64,000 nucleotides of DNA from Adiantum capillus-veneris (lineage: Eukaryota > Streptophyta > Polypodiopsida > Polypodiales > Pteridaceae), in the NCBI GenBank assembly GCA_014529385.2, contig CM043966.1, forward strand, positions 89,910,587 to 89,974,586. Direction: 5' to 3'. A program made the translations under genes and the position numbers. The number at the start of each line of letters is the position of its first letter. Position 1 is the stretch's first letter. The notes under the pieces are model-generated. The model saw only the letters and a program-made list of their open reading frames with translations, was not told where the DNA came from and searched no databases. Shown here one piece after another: positions 21,101 through 32,379 of the stretch.

Positions 21101-22586
21101 AATTGCATGATACTCGTTTGTTCATTGTTGAGACAATGCCTGAATGGAGTGAAAAGATTGTTAACTTCTTCGTTAATGGTTTTCCACCCAAAGAACTGCG
21201 AAAAGATATAGCTCGAAAATTAATCAAGGAATGCGAACCCTATTGCTTACTGGCTGGAACTCTCTATAAGAGAGGAAAAGATGATGTTCTTAGACGCTGT
21301 GCCCGCGAGGATGAGTATTTATATATTCTACAAGAGGCACACATGGGCGTAGCTGGTGGTCACTTTTCAGGAAAGTTGACTGCCCGAAAGATCTTACAGT
21401 CAGGCTATTGGTGGCCCACTCTGTTTAAGGATGCATCACTTTTTGCAAAGGGATGTGATGAATGCCAACGCTTCAAGAAGCCACAAAGAAGTGATAGGAT
21501 GCCTCTACATCCCATCAAGGTAACCCAACCATTTGAAAAGTGGCGCTTAGACTTTGTAGGACCGATTAGTCCGGCTGCACGTAACACGCAATCACGATAT
21601 ATCATTGTGGCTACCGACTATGTAACCAAATGGGTTGAAGCAAAAGCAACATGAAAGGCGGATGCAAAAACAACAGCTAAGTTCCTCTTTGAGAACATTA
21701 TCACACGTTTTGGATGCCCCTTTGAACTTGTGAGTGACAATGGAACTCATTTTATAAATGAAGTAATAAAAGAACTCACATCAAACTTCATGATATCTCA
21801 CCACAAGTCTACACCCTATTATCCCCAAGCAAATGGCCAAGCTGAGAGTACAACAAAACTCTCATCTCCATTTTGACAAAGACAGTTGAGGCTCATCGCA
21901 CTGATTGGGACCTAAAGCTTACATCAGCTTTATGGGCTTATTGTACTGCGTATAAAGTTGCTATTAATTGCACACCGTTTAAGATGGTGTATGGCCAAGA
22001 AGCAGTTATGCCATGGGAGTTTGTCATTCCTAGTCTTCGAGTAGCTTCTCAAGAAGGTTGGGATGGTAACCCCTTAGTTGAGCGATTATATATCCTGGAA
22101 AGGCTAGATGAAGAGAGGAAATTAGCTGTGCGAAATGCTCTAGTGGAGAAGGATAGGAGAAAGAAGTGGTTCGATAGCCATTTAAAGGATAAAGACATCA
22201 AGGTTGGTGATAAAGTTCTTATGTACGGGGTACGTAATGAAAAGAAGAAATTGAAATACGCTAGTAAGGGACCATATCGAGTGTGTGAAATTACCCCGCA
22301 AGGTACCATTCGTGTGGAGACTCTAGATGGAGTTGAAACCATTGGATTCCGTAATGGGAGTAAATTCAAAAGATATTATGATCCTCTAAGCCACGAAGAG
22401 TTGCAAGCCATCCATCAAAAGAAGGCTGCCAAGGAACAAGCAGAGCTAAAAAACATCCAAGCAAGAGTTGAGGCTCGAGAACGACAACAACGTCTTAGAC
22501 GCCAACGAGAGGCTAATCTGGGAATCACGCAAGCATTTTTCGAGGACACAGATGATGACTCATTAGAATTTGAGCCACCGCTATGA
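21101..22586 (+). pseudogene. E4 integrase
   Basis: The zinc-binding domain ([29 protein letters not shown]) precedes the core. Catalytic residues are Asp in [10 protein letters not shown] (21550-21552), Asp in LVSDNGTHFI (21736-21738) and Glu in GQAEST (21844-21846), with 35 residues between the last two, so the DD35E triad is intact. TGA at 21652-21654 and a frameshift near 21858 break the frame. The C-terminal barrel continues at 21873-22586 (VGDKVLMYGVRNEKKKLKYA, GPYRVCEITPQGTIRVETLD). It ends in a Glu/Arg-rich helical tail that probably forms a coiled coil. No chromodomain is present. Confidence 0.92.
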
Positions 22587-23773
22587 TAACCAATTGAGCT
22601 AAATAGCCCCTATGGGAAAGTACTATACAATGCCTTATTAGATACGGGAGCTAACACAATTTGTTATCCTATGGAGTTTGGTGTCAATTAGGGAAACCGA
22701 CCCTATCCCCGAGTACGATGCAAGTCAAAGGCATTAATAAAAAGAAAACTGCTATTCTTGGAGTCCTTCACACCCCTGTTGTCTATGACAATGGAAGCAT
22801 AGTGCAGAGGTTTCTAGTCATACCCGCGGGAGCTATGGAAGGCAACGTAAACCTGGGACGCACGTGGATGTTGGCAACCAAATGCACTATTGATTGGGAT
22901 ATTGGTAGTGTCACGACGCGACCACCGACTCTTACCCCTATCATTCAAGCAAAGTCACCTATGTTGCAAACTCTAGCAAAGTTGAAGGATAGACAACATT
23001 CACAAGCCAAGGTGGTTAACTCGTCTTTGCCGGCTACCCATGAACCTAGCACTTCAACACTTGTAGTTGCAGCAAGCAGTAATATTGCAAGTACTCAACC
23101 TGCACGACCTAAGAGTACATATCAATGGGTCCCCAAGGCCTTACTTCCAACTACCTCAACCCTCCCATCCATTTCAAGAAAAAATTTCCCTGGAGAACCA
23201 AGAGCCCGCTCTAGGAGATTCAAGACCAAATCACGATGGATTCCAAAACGACTATTAGAAGACCAAGGCTACTATGATGGAAATGAGAAAATTTGGGTAC
23301 CTAAACGTAAAATGCGTCCTTCCCTATCGACAGCAAACCCATATGAGTCAAATAGTGTAACGCTAAAGCCAATGGCAGACCGTGGGAAGGGAAAGATCAC
23401 AGAATGCTACACACCTAGTCCAGATCTAGTTTGGGCTCCAAGGCAAAACCAATTTATTCCACTTAGCTCAGGAAGGGGGGAGTTCCATGAAGCTTCTAGC
23501 TCCTCATGTAATACATCTAAAGAGGTAAAAGCTTCTACACAGCCTCCATCTATAGTAGTGGACCTCCATGAAGCTACAAAAGAATCCACACCTCCCAGTG
23601 TTCAAGAATCACCTGATGAACCACTTCAAGTTCGATCCTGGGAGAGTACCTTACCACCCTTGCAACTTGATGAGGCACCTAGGGTAATAGAAAACTACTG
23701 GCAAAAATCCTCACCTATTACCAACTGGAACAATTGGTTTCAAAGGGTGACGAGCTCATTTCAAACGGTATGA
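22587..23773 (+). pseudogene. E4 downstream retropepsin-like domain (PR2) with WPK repeats
   Basis: Directly after integrase the sequence encodes PIELNSPYGKVLYNALLDTG followed by ANTICYPMEF, a canonical retropepsin active site (Asp codon 22641-22643). One frameshift near 22670 moves to the 22661 frame, which continues as a beta-rich domain (ILGVLHTPVVYDNGSIVQRF) ending NLGRTWMLATKCTIDWD, the position of the conserved ILG motif. The C-terminal 220 residues are Ser/Pro-rich and hold four spaced motifs: YQWVPKALL, RWIPKRLL, IWVPKRKM and VWAPRQNQF. The tail is conserved in E5 and the protease-like part has a counterpart in E6. Protease function is an inference from the fold motifs; the placement after integrase is directly visible. 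Confidence 0.78.
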
Positions 23774-24019
23774 TCTACCCAAAGAAGGGGAGAGTGTTTG
23801 CTGACAATCATCACTCACTCACTTTCCTCTCAACCTTTCCCCCTGACCCCTTAATCTCCAATCTTAGGGAATGTATATATAAAGCTTTATACTCACAAAA
23901 ACAAGATAAAAAAGTAAAAGAGCAAGAGCCATAACACAAATCATAAAAACAAATTATGCACAAGAACATGATCCTTGTAATATTTGTACTCTAACCATCA
24001 TCTATTTGCGTGTACAGAT
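23774..24019 (+). other. E4 spacer with internal polypurine tract
   Basis: CAAAGAAGGGGAGAG near 23780 is a purine run resembling a polypurine tract, and E5 has a stronger version (about 44112-44126). At 24011-24017 the sequence TGTACAG just before the next ATG looks like a splice acceptor, so the downstream ORF could be expressed from a spliced RNA. Confidence 0.45.
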
Positions 24020-24442
24020 ATGGCTAGTACGCTATAGTCATCCACTCCTGCCTTGGGTGAGAGGTACCCTCGTTACTTTTCACAAATATTTCACATGGTC
24101 TTTCCAGTGCTTGCATGTGAATGGGATTTGATAGGTACGCTAGCATGTGAGAGGAATTTTGAGGAGTTAGAATGGCTGATACGTCTCTTGACCACGTCTA
24201 ATCCATACTTAGTAGAGAGCGTTTCTCCGATTGCACAAGCCTACCCTTTTGACCAAGATGACTATAGGCGTCTAGTGACCTTCTTAGTAAACATGGGCAC
24301 CTATGATGAAGAAGAAAATTTACAGGACTACACGGATGGCACATATGGTCTCATGGATGATGACTTTGTTTATCTCAACGACGAGGATAGGGGTTTAGCC
24401 TTAGGGTTTCCCCCCAACCTCTACAATATCCTATTCCCTTGA
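24020..24442 (+). pseudogene. E4 small 3' ORF of unknown function
   Basis: From ATG 24020 the frame reads MASTL, a TAG stop, then about 134 open codons ending FPPNLYNILFP. The N-terminal half is hydrophobic/aromatic (RYFSQIFHMVFPVLACEWDL) and the C-terminal half very acidic (TYDEEENLQD, GLMDDDFVYLNDEDRG). I see no signal peptide, long membrane segment or known fold. Its place between integrase/PR2 and the 3' LTR is where some plant gypsy elements carry an extra or env-like ORF. E5 lacks it. Confidence 0.5.
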
Positions 24443-25803
24443 CTCTCTAGGGGGAGTGCAAATAATTAAGTTAGGGTTCCTTATGTTTTTTGTTGTGTTC
24501 AATAAGTGTTGGTACCTTTTCCCACTAATGTGCCTCCTGGAGGTATTCCTTTTGTTTCCTAGTGTGTACAGGAGCGTGTTGCTATTGATAGGATTTGGAC
24601 CTTCATGGAATCTTTATCTTGAATCACTCTTCAAATCAAGCGCGACCATCAACACAAATAGGTGTTTCTTGTCCATTAGCATTGCCCCTTATCTTTTTTG
24701 CATCTATGATTGTCTGCTTTAATTGTGATTGGTAGCCTAATATTCACCACATTTTCTTAGTATCAAACATTTAATTCAATGTAATTTTTTGTCATAATCA
24801 CTTGTCTAGGTTTAAAAATCAAGCAGTCCGACTAAGCTAGTTTGACCAAGTTAGGTGTTAGAGATCTTCTCTTAATACCATGGGGAATGCCTTCCTAATA
24901 ATTAATGGTTACTTAGGTTCTTAATCCGATTTAGGCAGCATTGTGTGAAATGTACTAGGGCTTTCTAGTGGGCTTGACCCTATTGATCTTTAGCTTAAGT
25001 ATTATAAAGGGATTTTACTAGTGTGATGAGCCTGGGGAGGTGTATCAGTGTTATATGACCCCCCAAAGTTACAAAATTAAAATGATGAAAATGAACAAAC
25101 AAAAAATCAAAGTGCCACATTGTAAAATCTTAAGCTGGAAGAGAAATCTCAGCTTGATTGGGTACTTCACTCACATGTATCGCCTATGGTACTAGAGCCC
25201 TAGAGGTTCCCAATATGGGCACTTTTTCTTGAAAAGCAAAAAACCCAAGGCATACAAAATAAGCACACACATCAAAATTGAATCACTGTGAAAAGAATTT
25301 GGGGGGTCAAAGAAAAAGTAATCAGTCAGGCGATGATTTCATGAGAAATTCCTTTTATGGTAGCTTAACTACAAGGTCTTCTAGATATAGCCTCTAGTCA
25401 GCCCTCGAACATGAATACTTGGCTCTCGCGATTAAACAACTTAATTGACCACAGAAAATTAAGAAGCTTACCCATGGTATTAATATTCGATCTCTAGTGC
25501 CTTTCGACCGTCAAATTAGCGACCCCAGACTTGTTTAATTTTTTACCTTTACATCTGTTTATGCATTTGATTACATTGCAATTTAATGTTCATTGCTGAC
25601 AAATTGTTTGAAATTCTTTTACCAATCAATTTGTCTACCTAAAACTGCATATGCTTTTTAATCACTTATGAGAATGCAATTACTGTGCCAATGTTGTTTG
25701 ATTTTGCAGTGACTGAAGAACGCTAAGGACATTCATCTCAAATGCTCTTCCACCTCGACCAACGAGCTTCAACTCAATAGCTTCCGAGAACAGAATCTAC
25801 ATC
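24443..25803 (+). other. E4 3' untranslated region
   Basis: About 1.36 kb without coding evidence; E5 contains a matching stretch (about 42570-43800). Start codons within it give only short unrelated frames. Confidence 0.7.
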
Positions 25804-25816
25804 AGGAAGGGGGGCA
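25804..25816 (+). promoter_or_regulatory. E4 polypurine tract
   Basis: AGGAAGGGGGGCA lies directly before the 3' LTR start (TGTTAACCC at 25817). It is the expected primer for plus-strand DNA synthesis. Confidence 0.9.
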
Positions 25817-26154
25817 TGTTAACCCTTACGGCTCACGGACACCCTATCACCTACGAGACGGACGTTGTAACCTACGGTGGACATTGTATTATTTATTTGG
25901 TAGAGTCAGGTACCGGGCTTGTCGGTCCAATAGAAAAAGGGTAAGAGTGATCGCCGATGAGAGGCGCACTCTAACTGGGACATTCAAGGGATTAGTTGGC
26001 TAAGCATGGGCGCCCAAGTGTGAATGGGGTGAGCTCATATAAAAGCCAACTAAACCTAAAATTCACTCATTCTCTCATTTGTGCAATAGAAGAGTGCTCT
26101 TGCTCCATCTCCATCTCCATCTTCTTCTTCTTCACCTCATTGTGTGTGTGTGTG

Positions 26155-26197
<43 letters not shown>

Positions 26198-26429
26198 TCG
26201 AGCATTGCGGCGGCACGACGGCGGTGAAGCGGTTGAGCGCGACGTAGCGGCGTCTCCTTCTTCTTCACGGCGAGGAATCCTCCACGGCAGGAGCATAGAG
26301 CGGTGAGTGACACACCATTGCCCTCTTTTGAGCTTACTAGTTAAGCTAGTTGTGTGCTTGGAGCCGTCTATGGCTCGCACACAGTGTTAGGCAAGGCCCT
26401 TGCTTCGACAGTGCGGCAAGGAGCGCACA
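25817..26429 (+). repeat. E4 3' LTR
   Basis: Same ends as the 5' LTR. TATAAAA is at 26038-26044, with a (TG)7 run at 26141-26155 and a 37-bp GA run at 26158-26194. Outside the microsatellites it differs from the 5' LTR at about nine positions by eye. Confidence 0.95.
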
Positions 26430-26434
26430 GAGTC

Positions 26435-27479
26435 CAAATTGAATGAAATTTGAGGGATAGACTTCTAAGGGCACAGGAAACCAAACTGTCCAAAAACAGT
26501 AGAGAAATCACATCCCAATTGTCCTCTGCCGAGTCTATCACGATAGACTACTACTTGGGGATAGACTCACATTCAGGTAAAACCCCTAGGATCACTGACT
26601 CAACACATCAAAATAAGAGTGCTCACAAAATTTGAGGACATTTAAACACCTGCTTGACCACCAAACCCCAAGTCTGGTGTTAGAATCTGAGTTCAGAGAT
26701 ATATTGGCAAAAAGGCCCTGACTTATTGTCCAAACACTACACAAATTTGTGGATACACCATACAGAGGGTGGGGATTCCAGCTGTGGAGAGAACTTGGGA
26801 AAAAGACCCAGTTTGGAGATGATTATGTGTCTATCGCGATAGACTATGGAAGTTGGGTTGTAGACCTTATTTTGCAACACCCTCCTAGGGTCAGCTTAAA
26901 GAGGACCTAAAGAGCTCACATACCAAGTTTCAAGGTGTTTGGATCACTAGAAGTGAGTCTAAGGTCCAGATAGAGATTCAGAGTCAGACAAAATCACTAG
27001 ATTTGGCCTAAAACACAAACCAAGAGTCCAAATAGTATGAAATTCAAGGGATATACTCTAGAGAGTAAGGGGAACCCAAAGGTGAAGTCACAATTTTAAA
27101 TTGACTTATACTGAGGAATCTGTCAGTCTATCGCGATAGACTCAGAAGGGGGTGATTCAGACAATTTTTGCAAATTGTGACTATACAGCTAGGACATACT
27201 CTTCACATAGATCCCAGCCATCATTTCACATTTGAAATTGGACCACCAGAAGACCCTGAACACCCATTAGGGAGAAAAACACAAATTTGCTAAGACTGAC
27301 CAGTTGTCATAAAAAAGTGATTGTTGTACATAATTGAAAGATTTTTTTCCTGGTTCAAGGAAAAGCCTTGTGAACAGACTATCCATACTTGTGTAGATCC
27401 CAGAAGGAGATCATCACAGAGCTGCACATGCAAGAGAAGTCCAGGTAAGCTTTAAGTTCGCAATACAACTTTGAGTCTT
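26435..27479 (+). repeat. E3 leader, right part, with ~297-bp palindrome-bearing repeats
   Basis: The palindrome GTCTATCGCGATAGAC occurs at 26829-26844 and 27126-27141, and with one change (GTCTATCACGATAGAC) at 26533-26548. The spacing is 296 and 297 bp. The GAGTCCAAAT... block at 26430 also recurs near 27019, two periods later. This suggests three diverged tandem units of about 297 bp, each keeping the palindrome. No coding sequence is seen. AGGTAAGC at about 27443 resembles a splice donor shortly before the Gag ATG. Confidence 0.75.
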
Positions 27480-28397
27480 ATGTATTTAAGGTCAGGAGCC
27501 TTTTTAAAGTCAGGAGCTAAAAGTGTCAAAAGTCAAGTAAGCACCACGTCCACTGAGGAGAGTGTAATTGAGACAAGGCTAGATCCATTAGCACCGATCA
27601 TTGAGGAGGGTAGTGATACTGACACGTCATCAGATAAGTCCTTCTTCATGATGGGGAGTCAACAGTCAGGAGGTTTCTCCGGTGGAGGACCAATGCTAGG
27701 AGGAAGTACCTCCCAAAATCCTTTGAACGATGCCAAGTTCACTATAATCTTCTTAGAAGGAACAAACTCTAGGGCAGCCCTAGTTTATTCTGACTATCGA
27801 GGACGCAAGGGTATTTGTATAGAAGAAAGACCGCCTCAGAGACTAGAGATAATTCAAGTCTATGATGATGGAGACAGATTCCAAGATGAAAAGGGGAACC
27901 ACTACCTGATAGTTAGCAACCCTGAGGATTACAATAGATATGGAGATAATGTGGCAAAAGGAAAAATGGTCCAAGAATCTCAAGAACCGCCTCCAAAAAT
28001 CGATCGACTTGGAGCTCTTTTTATGTATGATAAAAAAACAACCAGGGTCTATACCTATAATGAGAATGTGGGAATTTACAAGCATGAGAGAGAGGGAGTA
28101 GTCTCTTATTTTCGATGCAAAGAACCATACCCAAATGAAGTAAGCAAAGACAAGGTTCTTTACTTGTTCTCTCATGAAAGTGCTATGGGGAAGGATATCA
28201 TTTTTGTTGACAGGTACGGGCAAGAATACAAACGTATTCTCCCAACGGAGGTAGAAAAGGCAACGGTTCCAGAAACGCCAACATATGTCCCCGAGGAAGT
28301 ACCAAGGTCCACCTATACCCCTAGCAAGTCAACAAATCCATTTTTAGAAGAGTACGACACAACATCACATTCTAACCGACAACAGACGTTCAACTAA
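27480..28397 (+). pseudogene. E3 Gag N-terminal region
   Basis: Start at ATG 27480 (MYLRSGA), the LRSG motif shared with E4 and E5; the upstream open codons use TTG only. About 305 codons. After a Ser/Thr/Glu-rich start come beta-rich, tyrosine-rich segments (YSDYRGRKGICIEERPPQRL, KIDRLGALFMYDKKTTRVYT). I do not recognise this domain outside LTR-element Gag proteins. The frame ends at TAA; the capsid follows in another frame. Confidence 0.7.
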
Positions 28398-28767
28398 CAG
28401 AACCAACATGCAACCCAACCATCATTGCAGGGATGGCTTCACCAAAGTGCGACATCAGAACAAAACTGAAACAGAGATGGTTATCAAGCTGCAAGAGGTC
28501 TAAGAGATTTACAAGAACCACCACTATTCACAATATCAAGGCGAGAGTAAGCCAAAAACTCAAGAGTCGGCATAGCTTGGAAGACAACCCATAGAATGAG
28601 TTCGAAGAGATGAACCACCTCTTGCAAGAACCATCAGAAATTATGGCTTAGGAGCACCTCTGGGAGAGGAACCCTCCCACTATCGAAGGCCAGAGGAGGT
28701 ATATCGAGTAGGATGAGGAGAACCAATGATGAGATTTGTAGACCATCGTAGAATTAGACCTTCTTAG

Positions 28768-29349
28768 GTGCAAAAATGGGTAAACAAGAAATACACGAGA
28801 AACAGAGACCCTAGAGATCATGTAGCAGCCTTTGTGCACGTAATTAGAGCTGAAGAAGTGTCGGACTTCTCTACTCAATTTGCAAGGTTTGGGCTTACTC
28901 TAGAGGAGGATACTGCTACTTGGTTTGACTCTGTGGAGCGTAGAGATTTCGAGTCTATGGAGGAGGTTTTTGACGAGTTTATTGAGGAATTCTCACAAAG
29001 GGGGATAGCTCATAATACAGTCTCACAAATCCATAAGTTCAAACAGAAAGAAGGGGAATCTGTGCGAAAGGCAGCCCTACGACTAAACAAATATGTGAAG
29101 TTCTGCCTTGTGGAAGAATTGCCAACTCAGTCCAGACTTATGCTTATATTTATTCAAGGACTAAGGAACGCAGATCCCCAGAAGCACTTACATATGAAGA
29201 GGAGCACGACGTTAAATGAGTTAACTAAGGAAGCTCTTTACCTTGTAGACAATTGTGTGATCTACAAGGAGGGTGAATTCGAGGATCTTGATGATGATTC
29301 ATCCTCACAACAAAGTGGAAGCAAGTCCGCTAAGACAGCATCGAAATGA
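28768..29349 (+). pseudogene. E3 Gag capsid domain
   Basis: A retrotransposon Gag-type helical domain: DPRDHVAAFVHVIRAEEVSD, FARFGLTLEEDTATWFDSVE, EVFDEFIEEFSQRGIAHNTV, KQKEGESVRKAALRLNKYVK and MLIFIQGLRNADPQKHLHMK. These motifs (tryptophan after the third helix and the REGESV-like block) are typical of plant gypsy capsids. TGA at 29347-29349 interrupts the frame, which continues downstream in the same phase. Confidence 0.85.
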
Positions 29350-30845
29350 GAAGTAGTTGTAAGCCAGGAGCAGCTTGTAGAGGAAGTGCTAAAAAAATTA
29401 ATATGTATGCCAAGCCTCAAGCTAAGCATGCTATGGTGTGCTAATGGACAAAAATGGACAAACCATGCGACGGAGGAATGTTATTATAACAAGGGATATG
29501 TGAGAGAGCGACCTTATGCTCCCCAGGCTCAGGTAGCATCTCCTCAGCTTCCAAAGATGCCTAGGTATTAGGTAGGCAACCTACCAGGACCTGTAGGTGT
29601 AGAAAGACAACAACCAATATTGGGGCAACAACCAGCCCTACCAGGATTGCGACCAGTCGGCATAAGATACACACCAATAGTAAATGAATCAGAAGAGAAG
29701 GCTTTGGTACCTATGCATGCATATTACGAAGATTCCAATGGATATGCTGCAAATCCTGTCTATTACTCACCGGAAGAACCCCCAACGCCAGAACCTTGGA
29801 GCATGATGGGAAGTACATGTCCACCAACAGCTGCACATGTAGCAGGAGAAGGAAGATACAGCTTGGATGAACGAACACTGTTGTTCATAGCCAACGGAGG
29901 CATGGGCGGGCAGAGGCATGCATACCAACAAAGAGGAGCTCAAGGAGCACCTCAACAGCCTAAGGGACCCTGCTACAAGTGTGGTGGAGACCATTGGCTA
30001 AGAGACTATCCTTATGATGAAATCATTAGAGTCAATGCATATTGCACTGAGTGTGGAATTACTCACTTGATTCCTGATTGCCCTAAGAACCCGAGCAAAG
30101 GAGCAAAAAATTCATTAAACATGGTAAATTCCATACCATCGCCAGTGGGGTCAGAAAACGAAACTACGGTTCCTGTTAAGGTCTTGACGAGAGCCCAAAC
30201 AAGGAAAGATGACAATCATCCCAAGAGTAATGATGGAAATCAAGAGGCAATCAAGACTGACAAGTCTAGCGTCAGTCGTGATAATCCTTGGAAAGAACGA
30301 AGAGCGAAAATGAAAGCTAGACGTGAATGAAAACAGAAGGCTGTAGAAGCTGAGCTAACAATGGCTTGAGAGAAACTTAAACAACAGAGAGAGTCTGACT
30401 CTCTAAAATCGACGGAGGGACCTAGAAGTGCAAGCTCAGGAGGGTCTGTATTGGTAGATAAGGTCAATGAACCCTTGGATGCAATCTTGCAAGCCTATGA
30501 AGCAAGATTGAAAAACAAACAGACTCTAGAGCAAAGGTGGACGACATATACATATCCAGAGATAGAAAAACAGAGACTAGAGATGTGCAAGCAGTTGATT
30601 GAAACTGCACAAGCCTTACTAGAGCCTCCACTTGTGGAAGTGAGGGATAGAATAATCAAACCACCAAACAATGAAACACCTACAAAACTGAACAAAGGGT
30701 ACCTGACAAGATAGAAAACGTTAAATCCTTGCCTGATGTAGAGGATGCAAGAATTGTGCCTAATAGCACTGATGAATCACTGAAAGATTTTCCACCATAT
30801 ACACCCATTGTAAAAGAAAATTGACATGAAGAGCTATGGGAAACG
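29350..30845 (+). pseudogene. E3 nucleocapsid region
   Basis: Same phase as the capsid with stops at 29569-29571 and around 30330 and 30370. It holds ATEECYYNKGYVRERPYAP, a Pro-rich stretch with LGQQPALPG, then zinc knuckles CYKCGGDHWLRDY (final Cys changed to Tyr) and CTECGITHLIPDC with C-x2-C-x3-H-x4-C spacing. A basic segment and a coiled-coil-like part (SGGSVLVDKVNEPLDAILQA) follow. E6 has recognisable counterparts of these blocks. Confidence 0.8.
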
Positions 30846-32219
30846 GTGAGAAAAGATCAAGAAAAATATGAGACAAAAACAGTCGAGTCAGCGCCTTTCT
30901 CGGAGTTGAACTTGAATAAATCACCATGGGATTTAGACGCTAAATCATTTCAAGGGGATGATGGGTCCGTTGCATCAGAAGATAGCAGACCAGCATCACT
31001 CAGAACTTTTCCGCCATACATGGGAGACTACGAGGCAAGGTCGGAAATTCGAAGGGTACCTTCTCAAAGAATAGGAGGGTCAAATCAATTGGACACTAAA
31101 ATTTTGACAGACTTGTTGTCTACTCCGGTCAAGTGCACAATCACATTGGCAGAATTGTTAAAAATTAGGCCACGCATGGGGACGGAAGTGGGAAAATGCC
31201 TTGATGGTATAAGGACGCCTCTTAAGTTCTTTGAAACTGAGCTTAATGACACATAACCGAAGAGAGTCAACACTAGACCAGTGCCTCTCAACAAGGTTGG
31301 AGAGTATTGTGAGGGTGAAGACGACAACACTACTCTACAAGTCGAGTATAACGGCATAGAGACTAAGGCCATACTTGATAGTGGAGCTGGCATTGCCATT
31401 GCTATGGGAAAAATGGGGAAAATCGGCAATACGAACAACTAGAATGAAATTACAACTAGCGGATGGGCACGTAGAAAGACCTATAAGATTGCTTGAGGCA
31501 ATTGTGGTATCTTCATGTGGCATAGAGTATGAACATACATTTGCCATAGTAGATTTCGACAAGAAAAACAATTATGAAATTATCCTTGGTAGGTCGTTCA
31601 TGAGGCAACTCAACATGGTGCAGGACTGGGGGTATGATTATTTGTATCTAAGACATGCTGAAACCACTACACATATAAATATGAGGAATCATAGCTACCA
31701 TGATGTCACGAGAACACATGTGGAAGAGTTCAACTCAGCCACCATTAGTGGATCAGAAGTCCCATCGTGGTTCTGTAAGAAAAAGGAGATATGGATGTGC
31801 GGAGCATCTCAATGTAGTGAATTCGACCACAATGAAAGGACACTAGAGAGGGTATTGAAAGACGATGCCTATATACGAGAGCCCTTCCCTGAAGAGAAGC
31901 TCGAACCCCTAGAATGGTCTCAAATTTTGGCTACTTTAGATGTGTGCGTCAATGAAGTCACTCCCACAAAATTTTGTGATAAGAATGGCTATGATATCAT
32001 ACCATACTACATGTTGAGCAAAATTATGGAGGAAAACGAGAACGAAGGAGACACCGAGAATACGAGGGTCAATCAAACGGAAACGAAACTTGATATTAAG
32101 ATAGTGGGTTATGTGGACATCCCCACTAAAAACATCAAGCAGGATGGAGAAGAATTTTATGATTCTTCTGATCAATGTGAAAACGAAGATAATGCGGATG
32201 ACGAGAAGTAGGAAAATAT
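30846..32219 (+). pseudogene. E3 protease (PR1) and linker
   Basis: The retropepsin active site IETKAILDSGAGIAIAMGK lies at about 31350-31405 in one frame, with the canonical D-S-G. A frameshift near 31400 moves to the 31375 frame, which contains QLADGHVERPIRLLEAIVVS, YEHTFAIVDFDKKNNYEIIL and GRSFMRQLNMVQDWGYDYLY, the C-terminal half of the protease. The linker to 32210 has a WSQILATLDVCVNE block similar to E4 (HLAATIDTWG) and an acidic end. Confidence 0.82.
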
Positions 32220-32379
32220 GAAAGAAGACGACCATCGGGATCAAGAAAATGATGTCTTTTACGACTTCCCGAACTAGAGTGTGAGACGCCAAAAAAGATA
32301 CAAGAGTAGACGACACCATAAAAGTCTACCAACGAGTTCAGGAGTAAGACACATTTCCTTATCAACATTCATGCTGTTG

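Larger units (their letters stand above)
12456..26429 (+). mobile_element. Gypsy element E4, complete, with two protease-like domains
   Basis: A 13,974-bp plus-strand element with two full LTRs, GAGTC target duplication, primer site, polypurine tract and the order Gag, zinc knuckles, protease 1, linker, RT, RNase H, integrase, protease 2 with a WPK-repeat tail, then a small 3' ORF. Excluding microsatellites I count about nine substitutions between the LTRs, so it is recent relative to the rest of the nest. The ORFs carry isolated stops and frameshifts and the RT catalytic Asp pair is broken, so this copy is not autonomous. The integrase DD35E triad is intact. E5 is a deleted relative on the other strand. 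Confidence 0.93.
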
